DNA from: Cerrena zonata
Taxonomy: Eukaryota > Basidiomycota > Agaricomycetes > Polyporales > Cerrenaceae
Assembly: GCA_038087015.1 (NCBI GenBank)
Contig: JASBNA010000040.1
Coordinates: 372,001 to 436,000, forward strand
Direction: 5' to 3'
DNA length: 64,000 bases
Shown: positions 34,545 to 45,242 of the stretch, in pieces
Numbering within the stretch: the stretch's first letter is position 1
How the letters are laid out: each line of letters opens with the position of its first letter
Notes under the pieces: generated by a model
Seen by the model: the letters and a program-made list of their open reading frames with translations, nothing else
Database searches by the model: none
Told to the model about the DNA's origin: nothing
Made by a program: the position numbers and the translations under genes

Positions 34545-35108
34545 GATGTGGGGTTTCTATATTATATATACTATCTGGCGGCGGGTACACCATTTAGTAT
34601 CGATGAACGGGCTGTCGTCAATTTGTCACGTACGATTGGGTCGAGATTACGAGTAACCCGAGTCCCGACAACCGATTGCCAACCAGAGGTCGAGGGTAAT
34701 GCTTTGGAGCTCTGACTGCATTGTAATCCTTCGTGTTGTGTATGCTGTGAAGATGGCGTACCGACGCACAGTTTTGAGCTCACGACGTTATAGTGAAATG
34801 GATTTGGGTGTTTCTGAACTTTAATGAAGGCGATTACCCTCGAGCAAGAGGAAAGTTGGCAGGAGACAGAGTGTGGGGAAAATGCATGATCGGCCGAACA
34901 AGATTTTACCCGGAGATTCTTCGCTTGAGCTCACTTTTGTACCCATTCGAAAGCAAGAATGAAACAAGAAACATGACTTCTCTCCATTGACGATAGAAAG
35001 GCATCCCAAACACTACAACACATACGTACATCCAGCATGTAATGTACTTTTGCTCCCCCACCATCTCTCCTCTCTCGTACCTACTAAGAAATCTTAAACT
35101 AAGGAAGA
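34545..35108. other. Promoter of the aminotransferase and 3' flank of eIF3e
   Basis: No coding signal. Upstream region of the minus-strand aminotransferase. Confidence 0.6.
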
Positions 35109-36808
35109 TCACCGTGCACCCTCGACAACAGCAGGCTGAGCCTCTGTAGTGATGGCAGCCTGTGGTTGCTGCTGCTGCTGTGGTTGTTGCTGTTGTTGCT
35201 GTTGGGGACGAACCATGGCAGCACCAAGAGCTTGAGTCCTGAATGCCAGACCACGGGTCTTCTCGATGACGGTTTGGTAAATGGGCTGTGGGGGTCTGTT
35301 GATCTCGATGACGTTCTAGAGATTAGAAAGGGGCGGGATGAGTGAATGAGAATAACGGGACAGGCTAAAGAGAGACGCTACCTTTTCGAGATCGATTTTG
35401 GCATCAGCGCCCATACGGGTCTCGCGAATAAGGTTGACGATCCATTTTTCACCTTCGTCCCGGTCAAGGTTAAGACGGTCAGAGAGATCGCTATCAGAGA
35501 ATATTAGTCAATATACTTCCTAACAAAGACGCCTGAAAGTACAATACTTACCCGATGTCGATCCTCTGGTGAATACGGCAGTAAGCCTCACTAATCAAAT
35601 ACCTCGCGTTGTCCAAGAACTCGTCCCGGAACTCGCCCAAGAAGAAGTCATTGGCAACGACAGTCTCCGCCTTACTCAAATCCTTCTGTGCGGCTTCAAA
35701 GTCGAACTCGACGTAAAGTTCCTTGAGGAAGTTGGTGACAGGATCTTGGTATTGGTATTCCTCCATCTGGATCACACGGACGATCTCACGGATGGAGTGT
35801 CGGACCCTCGAAGAGGTTGTACCAGTGGATTTGCGGGAGAGGATGGCAGCGGTGGCGAGATACCTCAAGATCCAAGGACATGATGTCTGGATAGTGTTGA
35901 GATAGGTAGGGGTGAGGAAAGTCTCCAATAAGAGTGTACGGCCTTCAGGGTGGTTAAAGTAGACAAAAAGTGACCAGTGTAGCAACCACGTCCTCGAGTG
36001 TAATTGCATCAACGCAGGGTCGGATGTTGATCCGCTAGGAGAAGAGAAAGCTCCAGGAAGAGCGGAGGGAGCACGCGAATCGATAGCTTCGCGCAGAGTG
36101 TTGAGTTCTTCGAGAGCGACGTCCCATTTTCCGGTAAGGATATCTGAGGCAAGTTTACCCCAGTGGGAAGACATGGTAAGATCTGCGTCGGTGGAAAGGA
36201 CCCGGAAATGGTAGAGGTAGTCAGCGGCACCACTGTAGTTTCCGTAGGTGTATTGGAATTTGCCAAAGTTATAGAGGGCGTTGATTTGTTCGAGGGTAAC
36301 CTGGGTTAGAGAGGCAGGAAGTGCATATGTTGAATTTAGGGTAAAGATGAGAAAGCGATATGAACACACATTGTAATGTTCCTTCAAGTACTGCAAGTTT
36401 TGCATTTTGTCTTGCCGAAGTGCTTGAGCAACTTCAGGATTCTCGATCACGTCCAACACAGCCTGAGCCTCCTGTTGTAACCTCTCATTTGTCGATACAG
36501 CACCTTCACGCTTCGCAGCAAATTCTATCGTAATATAGACACAAATGAGTACAAAAACAATATGATCGGAAGACCTCCGTGCGTGAGGTCATAAACACAC
36601 CTGAGGGTACCTCTTGGTCGGCATATAGTTGCTGGAAAAGGCTGACAGCATAGTCCACCATGTTGGTCCCTTTCGCGAGCTCATATTGTGCCGCTTGGAC
36701 CTGTTCTACTGGGAATGTATCTGATTCAGATAGGTGGGCGAGGAGGGGAAAGACAAGATGACGATCGTAATAAGGAATGATCGTTTGTGTGAGATCGTAT
36801 TCCGCCAT
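35109..36808 (-). CDS. INT6: Translation initiation factor eIF3 subunit e (INT6)
   Basis: Core-associated subunit of the eIF3 complex that helps recruit mRNA to the 40S ribosome. Five exons: 36601-36808, 36370-36524, 35552-36300, 35382-35490, 35109-35315 (475 residues; animal eIF3e is about 445). The start [20 protein letters not shown] is the classic N-terminus. Next come the eIF3e N-terminal domain (to about residue 150) and the PCI domain ([20 protein letters not shown], then [17 protein letters not shown] and [20 protein letters not shown], the typical winged-helix end). The C-terminus adds a glutamine-rich tail ([15 protein letters not shown]) that is not part of the conserved core. The frame at 36009-36266 on the same strand is only a shadow. 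Single-copy housekeeping gene; a useful taxonomic anchor. Confidence 0.97.
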
Positions 36809-37772
36809 TTTTGATATTTCTAGTAGGGTGTTAGTCATGGGTTCTATTCCGGAGGTTCATGAGATGTTTCGGACGTACTTTGGTTTGAGAACGGAGGAGG
36901 GTTGGGAGGAGCGAGTGTCTATACCAAATACTAAAAAGTTGCCTGGCATGGTGCTTGAATACGTGGGAACTTGGTGATAAGATCACAATATACATCTTAT
37001 CTTATCGTACTTATCATTCTGTTCTGATTGAACTTGAACTTGAACGTTGAACGTTGAACTTTGAACTTGACCTCGATCGACATACACCTTCTTCAGACTA
37101 TCTTTTATGGCTTCGCATATGCGCGTGCAACAATATGTTACACATTAATGCTGAAAAGTTCCTCTGGTATGACTTCTGCTAAGCTGGGAAATAGAACGCT
37201 CGCAGGACCGGCTCGGAGCTCTTGTCAACCGTCAACGTTGAACGTTCCTTCGTTAGTTCACAACCTCCATTTACAAGCATCTTGCAAGGACATCTTTCGC
37301 CGACATTCCTTGTGACCTATCACTGAAGACCTGGCTTATGAAATAGAATAGAATCCTCTATTTATAGCACACCTCGCCTGGATCACGACTCTCGACGCAT
37401 CTCTGTCATTCTCAGCCAGTTCATACACTTCTACACTAGACTGGCGGCTGATCCACGCTATTCGAGCCTGCTTAACATTCGAAGATATTGAATGGCATTA
37501 TGATTGGCAATGTGCCAGTTCGCACATCGCTCATTCACTTGCACCCGCCGTACAGCCCTCACGAGAAGGGGATGCAACCCCGATGAAGTGGGGCACTAAC
37601 TTGATGCAGCTGCGAGAAGAGCTCTCATTGAGAAAGATCATCATATCGCTCGCTTTAGAGGCTATTCTTTCATCTCTTTAGCGTTTCAGCCTTCACCTAC
37701 GTCTTCATCGAATGCAGTGGGCATGGAGCGGTTATGCCGAGGCCCGCAATTCCACGGGGCGCTTCCTGAAGT

Positions 37773-37783
37773 GCGGCCAAAGT
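37773..37783 (+). promoter_or_regulatory. Inverted ACTTTGGC box
   Basis: gcggccaaagt is the reverse complement of the ACTTTGGC(C)GC box found before the glyoxal oxidase genes, here about 20 bases before a TATA box. Suggests, without proving, a common regulator. Confidence 0.4.
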
Positions 37784-37802
37784 GGATAGCCGACTGACGT
37801 AG

Positions 37803-37810
37803 TATAAAAG
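37803..37810 (+). promoter_or_regulatory. TATA box of the small secreted gene
   Basis: TATAAAAG, 121 bases between it and the ATG at 37932. Confidence 0.65.
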
Positions 37811-37931
37811 CCCTGTCAATGGACTGTTCGCTTCCAGTGTCTCACCAACAAGCCAAGTTTTTAATCCCCTTCTAATCCTTCGCCCTATCCCTCGAAACGA
37901 AATCTTCCCGAACCTCACGAACATTTATATT

Positions 37932-38487
37932 ATGAAGTCTTTCTTCGTCCTCGCTGCTTTGGCCACTTCTGCCCTCGCTCAGAGAATTGCGATTGGAATA
38001 CCTACCGATAGGCAGGAGATTCCTGCTGGCTCCAACTTTACTGTTGAGGTTGATCGCCCTGTAAGTCCACAAGCTGTATATCGTCCCGTTCACTTGTCTT
38101 ATTTTTCCTCTCCTAAGAACTCCCTTACCGGCTCGACAGAGGTGGCCATCGCCATTGGCCTCGCATCTTGCTCCAGGTTCCCAGGTGGCTCTTGCGCGTC
38201 CCTCGACCCTTCAGAGCTTCTGGGTACCATCCTCTACGCCGGCCCATACAGTCCTCAACTCAGTAACAGCAGCAAACCGCCCCACCAGAACTTCACCGTT
38301 ACGATCCCTAATGACTTCCCACACGGCGATGCCTCGTTCACCGTCTCACACTTCTCACTCGTTGGGGTAAGCTTAATCCTATGATTGAATTATCGAAGGC
38401 ATCATTGACATTTCTCCACTCTTCGCTCTAAAGGCCGGACCGTTTGCCTTCTTCGAGACCCAGAACACCACTGTCCAGATTGTCTAA
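37932..38487 (+). CDS. Small secreted protein (Nis1-like candidate)
   Basis: Three-exon gene, 143 residues: 37932-38060, 38118-38366, 38434-38487. Signal peptide MKSFFVLAALATSALAQ. The mature protein begins RIAIGIPTDRQEIPAG, followed by NFTVEVDRP, a central region with two Cys (LASCSRFPGGSCASLDP), then LLGTILYAGPYSPQLSN, HQNFTVTIPNDFPHGDASF, TVSHFSLVGAGPFAFFETQN and TTVQIV. This is a widespread fungal small secreted family with an immunoglobulin-like look; the overall layout recalls the Nis1-like core effector family, but I cannot confirm that without a profile search. TATA box and ACTTTGGC-type box are upstream. Paralogue at 31439-31953 shares the signal peptide and intron positions. Confidence 0.85.
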
Positions 38488-40168
38488 TTCAATCTCTATA
38501 GGACTCGTGATGGACTATGACATACTTCGCACTCATGGCGAAGAACATTGACTTGATTAAATACTAGTACATTTTTGGACATTCCTTATGGAACGTTCTT
38601 TATTTGGACTTTTCAAGGACATTTCTCGTGTACCTATGGATCGTACAGTATATGTCCATGATAATAATGACATCTACTAATGGATTTTTACACAAGCTAC
38701 CAGAACGTGTTTTCGGATTCTCTTCGTACACCGTGCGTGTTGTACTTCATTGTGAGTACCCAGCCCTACGCCCATTCGAAAGTGGTGTCCAATGTCCGAC
38801 TTTGTCATCATTATGAATTCACAGTGAGTTTCCTTGTATGACATCATAGAATTTTGGGACATCTGCCCAATCATTGCGATGAGAATTCCGGTTTGGCCGA
38901 GCGGCGGATCTCGAGACTATGTTGCGGAGCCACATGAAGCCGAAGAATGCATCCATTTTGAATTACAATACAGCTTGACGGCAATGCATATATAACTGGT
39001 CTGCAGTTCTGAACTGACATGTGGTATGTCAACGTTAAAGTTAAACGATGAGGCCTGTCGATGAAACCAAGATATGCTAATTTAAATATGTAGAAGCCTA
39101 TTTTAATTGTCGCTCAAAGAACCCCAGGAAATTGAACGTGCATTGGATATACTTCGAAAGGACTGGTTCTTGTCGATTTAATACTGTACAGCCATCCGTA
39201 TAAACTTTGCCCTTTAACGGACTCAACGCCAACGCCACCGCTTGTTACTTCCCATATTCTTATTGCCATAATAGGAATATTAGTAAACCTATCAACGCCA
39301 CGTAACAATCAATGCCTCCAACTTTCTCTCTCTTGTGGCATCGTCTGATGTAAATGACTTGGAATCGGAGGATCTCTGTCATTATTAGACTCTTCCAATG
39401 GACCCTGGAGATGATGACTATGATGCATTACATGTCACACACTGTCTGTGTGGACTCTCAGCCGTGTGGCTTGACCTCACGGTATACCTTGACAGGGCTT
39501 TTCACAGGAATGGAGACCAGATATCGACTTCACACCACCGAGACAAGTCATCTTGCTGGGGTCCGCCTTAAGACCTCCAATAGTGCTCACATGCGGGGAT
39601 ATACCGTTTTCCGGTCGGAGCAACACGTTCTTCACTCAATTGGCGGAGATGAATGACCCGAATGGGAATGACCTGGATCTGGTTTGCATGTTGGTTTCCT
39701 CATTCAAACTGACTACAGCAGCAACATGCTGTAAGAAACCACCGATGCTATGCACAAAAGGAAAGTCGATATTTGGCTTCTCGCTACAACGAAGCCGTTG
39801 TCATACGAACAACTCGAAATCGTAAGCTTATAACTCTTTATCGCGGAAATGAAACCTTAATATCTTCTCATCAGTAAATGCACCAAATCCTGTTTGCTTG
39901 CTGCCACTGACTCGGATTTCAGGGATCGCTATTGTCTTTCTCGCCATCATAAGCCAAGATTACACAAGGTGTAATGACCCGCTTACCAACATCTGAACCT
40001 ATTCCTTGTCTTAGTCAGGTAATCCAACTCCACATTAGCCAGTGATGGTACGCCGTATAAAGGGTGGTAGAAGGTGCAACTAGAACTTGCCCAGAATGTT
40101 GTCTGCTCTTCCAACCACCGCTCTCTTCAACGACGTGTAACTGTCGTCCCTGTTTCCATTTGTCCGCG
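38488..40168. other. 1.7 kb region without a recognised gene
   Basis: Only short unrelated frames. A tRNA-like string (ttggccgagcgg, about 38893-38904) is discussed and rejected below. Confidence 0.5.
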
Positions 40169-41476
40169 ATGCCCTTCGCTCCTGTTGATAACAATGGTGC
40201 CGTGTTGTTTTACGAGGATAGCGGTGCCCCGGATGCAACAGAGGAGTACACTACTTTGGTTTTGTTCCATGGAATAATGTATACAAACGGTACTATGTTC
40301 CTTATGTTATCTACGGGTGTAGAATCTTCATCATAACTACAGGTATATTCGCAAAGCTACTGCCTTTTGCTGCCCGGCACCATGTTCGATTGATTCGAGT
40401 GAATCAGAGAGACTATCCACCCTCATCCCTATTTACGCCCCTCGAGCTCGAGGAGTTCAACTCCACGGACAAGAATGCTCAGGCTCGGTGTCTTGCGAAC
40501 CGTGGTACAGAAGTTGCCAACCTATTGGTCCATCTCATAGACACACTCAAGTTACCGCCCATTTCCGCTAACAATGATGCGAAAGCAGTCGGGGGAATCA
40601 GTGTGCTTGGATGGTCAATGGGTACACACCTCCCATTCGCTTTGTTAAGTAATGCTTCCGCATTGCTTCCACAAATCCAACAGCAACTACAACATTACTT
40701 GCGTTCTGCTGTATAATATTCGGTATGATACTTGTGATGCACCTTACTTTGGATGATATACTCAATTGTGGATTAGACCCTTCTATATTTCCAGTTGGCG
40801 AGCCTATACCACCTATTGCGTTCGCACCGAATCGTCCCAAAGGTATATATTGGCCGTCATTCGACGAAGGTATTTCGGACAAAGAACGCCAGCGACGATT
40901 TGACGTCTGGATCTCATCTTATTATACCCCAATCGAAGATATTTCTGAAGTGACTCTCGAAATACTTGGAGAACGGCTTGCTGTTCAGGACCTTCCAGAG
41001 GACGCCTTCCGTGTATTGAAAATCGAAGAGTGGACGAAAGTAATAACTTTGGAGAGGTTTATCCCTGATGAACTTGTTGCTTTGTCTTCTCCCGAATCTA
41101 TGTCGCGTTTCTTCGTGACGTTGGGCAAACTAGATAACTCTGTTCATAAGAAGAGTTTCCGTCGGGCATTGGGTCTCGGCGATTCGCCTGCAGATATATC
41201 CAGGGATCCGTTGATATGGCCGGAATGCAAAGTGGTGCTGGTGTGGTGCGATATGACTTTAGTTGATTGTACCATCGCCTCCTCGGCTGTGATCAAACTT
41301 TTAAATGAAGAGCGATCAAATGTCAGGAGGAAAGTCGAGATAGAGAAGTTACCTGGTGCAAATCATTTCGTAAGTTGTGTTAACTTCAAGCATCAAAATT
41401 CCTCAACATCTCTTATATCTAGCCTCATTGGGACGAACCGGAGAGAGTCATGGCGTTTTTAGCTGGTCAGATTTAA
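40169..41476 (+). pseudogene. Alpha/beta hydrolase, interrupted copy
   Basis: Homologous along its whole length to the intact minus-strand gene at 54371-55646. Exon 1 40169-40289 (MPFAPVDNNGAVLFYEDSGA, then LVLFHGIMYTNG), exon 2 from 40343 (KLLPFAARHHVRLIRVNQRD ...) with the nucleophile-elbow motif GWSMG near residue 150, later exon to 41369 ending KLPGANHF, last exon 41423-41476 (HWDEPERVMAFLAGQI). The frame is broken at 40714-40716: where the paralogue reads Val-Leu-His before a splice site, this copy reads Val-stop-Tyr, and the following intron lacks a good acceptor. Downstream coding sequence (from about 40740) remains open and well kept. Probably a recent pseudogene or two truncated products; an assembly error is possible. 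Confidence 0.7.
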
Positions 41477-41981
41477 TAGTGGCTCTGCTATAGAAATATT
41501 CTCCTTTCTTCCATAAGAAAAGATTGACAAGTCTTTTTTGACGGACGTAGTGCCACTAGTATAGTAGAATCTCCTACGAGTGGTTTTCAGACGCGAGTGT
41601 TTTCTGAGGATAGATACGTAAATTAACACACAATTCATTATTATAATAACATACCTGTGATCACATCCTAGACGTCATTAGTTTGTTCGACATTGAGGAT
41701 AGGACTTGACATTCTCAAGTTCTAGTTGTCAAGCGATGAAAGCCAAATTACATAAAGAAGCTTACGCGATCGATTCAAGTACGAGTATGGGGCTTAGAGC
41801 GGCCGGCGGCATTGCTGCTCCTAGCATCACAGTCTTTGAGGACCATCGCTGGATGCATCTCTAAAATGACAACCACATTTATACAGTCGCTTTCTGAGTC
41901 GCTTCCGCTAGAGTCATTTACTAGTACAGGCGGCGGTTACAAAGTGAGACTATTTAAGCAAATCTATCCTAGCTACCGCTG
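41477..41981. other. Intergenic region before the first F-box gene
   Basis: Contains the upstream region of the F-box gene; the last 40 bases (ctatttaagcaaatc... to ctaccgctg) are similar to those before the paralogue at 45243. No gene seen. Confidence 0.5.
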
Positions 41982-43628
41982 ATGTCGAAGTTACTCACAA
42001 CAGTGTCTTCAAGCAGTCATACTACGATTGCAGATCAATTGGTCCGATCTTCAGCTGTTCAGTCACATCGACGAATAATCGAACAAAAGAGGCTCGAGAT
42101 TAGGGAGCTTAGGCGTAAGATAGCGAGGATGCATCAGGAGTTAAACTCGCGATTGCCTATATTCAAGCTACCTAATGAACTTCTCGTTAGTGTTTTCCAC
42201 TACTATATCAACATCTCGCGTCACCCGTCTTCCGACATGGAATGCAAGTACGTTCCATTTGAAGACTATATGGACATCGACTTGGAGGGATTCGTTTTTG
42301 ACGAAGACGCTATCGACATTAGTAGCGACCACAATTCCGACGGAGGGGAGGATAATAATTCGAGAGAGGGGGAAGACGAGATTTCGAGAGGCGGGGACGG
42401 CGAGACTGCTAGTCCTACCAGCACAACCCGTTGTATAGGACGTATGGAACCATGGTGGTGGTTAGTTCCCTCACAGGTCTGTTCTCGTTGGAGATCTCTT
42501 TCGCTTGCACATGGGGCCCTCTGGAACATAATTGATCAGACAATGTGTTACAATAGTCGGTTGTTTTCCTTGGCACTTTCCCGCTCACTTGAAGCCCCTC
42601 TTGTTGCTACTATAATAGGGGGGTGGTTTACATCGAGGGAAGAATTTGCTAAGACGGCACTAGGAAAACTCCTGATAATCGCACATCGTCTGCAGAGTCT
42701 TGACCTCAGGATACCTCTCGATGATCTAGAGAAGGTAATCGAAGGAGGTTGGTTCTCCGAGTCATTCTCTCAGCTCGAAACCCTGAAGATATATGTGCGA
42801 ATCCCATCACAAATACTCGGAACAGTTCCTTTGGAGCGGGGAATCGCCTTACCTGCTCTATTGGAGAAGGTCACATCACGTCTCACACACCTCGATCTCC
42901 ACGATATGTTCATGGATTCCAAAACCTTCCTGAGCCTTCCATCGACTCTTACAGATCTTTCTCTTTCTTACAAAGATATCCCTTCCCCGTTCTCTGCCGG
43001 TGACCTTCTCGCTGTGCTGAGAAGACTAACATCGCTAGAAGGACTTCATCTTCAGCAGATCCTCTCCGGTGACACCATATCATCGGAAGTCGATCTACCT
43101 AATCTCAAAAAGTTATCTTTGATCGATGACAAACCTACCACCGTTGACTTATTCCAGGCCCTGTCTTTCCCAGCAATCACACTTATCAAGTTGACTCTCA
43201 GCCTGGATCCTGACGATGACGGGGTGACGAACAAAATGACAATGGTCTCGCAGAAGATTCGTCGTTACATTGACACAGGGGAGAGGAAAATCACGAACGC
43301 AACCCTCTATTTCAATGATGATTATGATGATGTTGGTTGTTTTCCCGCTGACCGGGTGATACACTTGATGTTATGTTATGATGAGTTCGATCATCATGCC
43401 CACATCTTTGACCTTTCGATCAACACTAATCCAGGGGATAATCTTAGATTATGGTATGGTTATGTTTTTCCGTCACTTCAGGAGACAACATTGTTCTCGC
43501 AGATTAACAATCTCTCCGTCATCCAAAGAGATCATCATTCAGATGATTGGTTGCATTCACTCGCAGAACAGATAGAAACAATAGCAGTAAATGGATACCC
43601 GCTCACATCCTATTCAGTTTATTCATAA
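41982..43628 (+). CDS. F-box-like protein, intronless
   Basis: Single-exon gene of 548 residues. After a short Ser/Thr-rich start comes a predicted coiled coil (RRIIEQKRLEIRELRRKIAR), then an F-box: FKLPNELLVSVFHYYINISR, interrupted by an acidic low-complexity insert (EDNNSREGEDEISRGGDGE), and resuming VPSQVCSRWRSLSLAHGALW. This coiled coil-LPxELL...VCxxWRxxSLxxxxLW layout is typical of the large agaricomycete F-box family. The rest is leucine-rich (LDLHDMFMDSKTFLSLPSTL; LTDLSLSYKDIPSPF; LEGLHLQQILSGDTISSEVD), probably degenerate LRRs for substrate recognition by an SCF ubiquitin ligase. Paralogue at 45243-46754, same direction. The acidic insert inside the F-box is unusual. Confidence 0.85.
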   Translation: MSKLLTTVSSSSHTTIADQLVRSSAVQSHRRIIEQKRLEIRELRRKIARMHQELNSRLPIFKLPNELLVSVFHYYINISRHPSSDMECKYVPFEDYMDIDLEGFVFDEDAIDISSDHNSDGGEDNNSREGEDEISRGGDGETASPTSTTRCIGRMEPWWWLVPSQVCSRWRSLSLAHGALWNIIDQTMCYNSRLFSLALSRSLEAPLVATIIGGWFTSREEFAKTALGKLLIIAHRLQSLDLRIPLDDLEKVIEGGWFSESFSQLETLKIYVRIPSQILGTVPLERGIALPALLEKVTSRLTHLDLHDMFMDSKTFLSLPSTLTDLSLSYKDIPSPFSAGDLLAVLRRLTSLEGLHLQQILSGDTISSEVDLPNLKKLSLIDDKPTTVDLFQALSFPAITLIKLTLSLDPDDDGVTNKMTMVSQKIRRYIDTGERKITNATLYFNDDYDDVGCFPADRVIHLMLCYDEFDHHAHIFDLSINTNPGDNLRLWYGYVFPSLQETTLFSQINNLSVIQRDHHSDDWLHSLAEQIETIAVNGYPLTSYSVYS

Positions 43629-43845
43629 TCTTCAAAATAATTGAATTCTTGTTTAGACAATATACATGGTTCAAACACCTCTACGAGTTTGACGAACTAA
43701 ATACAGCATTATAGATGATGAGTCGCGAGCTTGGTACAAATTACTGATACATCGTAATTGAACATACAGGTCTGCGTTTACAAATTGCTTGATCGATGAG
43801 ACAAGGAAGTACGTGTAGGTAAACTTGGTGAGTCCGTGATAAAGC

Positions 43846-44395
43846 ACTTACAAATGAGTGAAACCGAGGGGTTCGTTTGACAAGCCATTCGATTGGAGTG
43901 TCCACCAAATATCTGTTACGATCTTGTGCGCTCTGATCATCATGCTTGAAGCTCCGCAGTATGATCCTATATACTCGAATGGGCCCATATCTAAGAAGAG
44001 AGAACCGCCTTGATGAGCAGTCGGGAAGACAGTTATGACTCGGAGAGAACCAAACATGTCATCATCTCCTTTGTTAACCATGGGCTTGAAGGATGAAACA
44101 GGTTCTGAGAGTCACAGCGACGGATCCAGTCAGTAACAGACCGTCCGTAAGGGCATAAGATACTCGTACTATATACATTCGACTCGCGCCTCAAGACATG
44201 AATACTGACATCCTGCTTGTCCTCGGCTACGAGCTCTTGATAGAGCAACGGGATAAGATTATTCGCATCGAAGAGTGGGAAAAACTGTATATTTAGCTTC
44301 CTCGAGTCGTGTGCGTCGCTCACGCATGCTTGTACCAAGCGTTCTGATTGTTCGGAAGAAACACTCCCAAGTTCAAAGCGACTAGTCTTACGAAA
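43846..44395 (-). pseudogene. 2OG-Fe(II) oxygenase-like remnant
   Basis: The minus strand reads SRFELGSVSSEQSERLVQAC, then NIQFFPLFDANNLIPLLYQE, a fragment ending LCPYGR and, across a probable intron (gtctgttactg to tctcag), FKPMVNKGDDDMFGSLRVIT followed by VFPTAHQGGSLFLDMG. The blocks correspond to basidiomycete prolyl-hydroxylase-like proteins, whose typical core is FxPHxDTP...MFGSLVVVFPTPHEGG. Here the iron-binding His-x-Asp is replaced by Met-Val-Asn, so it should not bind iron as usual. No convincing start was found; coding text upstream is lost. A GTAAGT at the end of the frame (about 43846) suggests a further exon to the left. Decayed gene or catalytically dead relative. Confidence 0.5.
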
Positions 44396-45242
44396 TGAGA
44401 ATGTGGCTCGGGGATGTGTGACTCTACTTACCCCCTAATACTCTCATCTACTTAGTCCATTCAACAGAACTAGTTGGCCTTTTTTAACTGACACAGTATC
44501 ATTGATCCATTCAACTGGATCTCGTCCCGCTTCCGTGAGGCTGATAGATTATGTGTTAGATATGGACACGATATAGTACATACCTGTAGCCTCATGCGAA
44601 ACAGCTTATGACCATTCATATTTGGCGGACAAGCTGTTCGAGATCAAGGTCATCGATAGGACCACTGATCCACGTAGAATGATTGCCGGTGACTATACAG
44701 TGAAGGGTATATTCCACACGAGCATTGGCCAGGTTTCTATCTAGAGCACTGTCCACTATTATTATTATCTTAAGCTGGAGTCTATCCAAAGCGACACCGC
44801 TAATGGCTTCAGTTTCAACTTTTGAGACTTACCTTGGACGTGAGCGGCATTTCAGCCATATTTGTAGGGTCCCGGTATAGGCTGGGAGAGGCTTTAGCTG
44901 TAGGTTTATACATACATGGACAAGACGTGTGATATATATATAATCATCAATCATCGGAGAAGTCGTCACAGTACTTGCAAGTCCAAAACAGTCGTTGGAA
45001 ATGAGCGCGCGTTGATGTCATCGCTAGCCTGTCGACATTGCGACTAGTACTCCAACTGAATTACTTTATTCCCAAGTCGTATCCTCACTAAGAGATTTCA
45101 AGTGGAGGAGCTCTCAGATATCAGGAGCTAAGTACGACGAAATTCATTGTACTCACCCTTTTCAGCACGCTACGGGAGTCAAACAGTGAGAGAATCTACT
45201 CAAATTGAATCTAGCCACCGCTAATACTATTGTCTCACAACA
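44396..45242. other. Upstream flank of the second F-box paralogue
   Basis: May still hold decayed 5' parts of the oxygenase-like gene: the minus-strand string RVEYTLHCIVTGNHSTWISG at about 44660-44720 is protein-like but unassigned. The final 60 bases match the 5' flank of the F-box gene at 41982 in several short blocks. Confidence 0.4.

Larger units (their letters stand above)
36809..37931. other. Divergent promoter region, eIF3e / secreted gene
   Basis: Shared upstream region of eIF3e (minus) and the small secreted gene (plus). Near 37035-37070 a short repeat of the type ttgaactt/gaacgttgaa occurs several times. No ORF of note. The TATA box and box motif next to 37932 are listed separately. 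Confidence 0.55.

Noticed and set aside
38890..38940. tRNA-like string ttggccgagcggcgg, as in Leu/Ser tRNA D-arms
   Set aside because: No TTCGANNC T-loop, no acceptor stem pairing and no anticodon arm in the following 80 bases.
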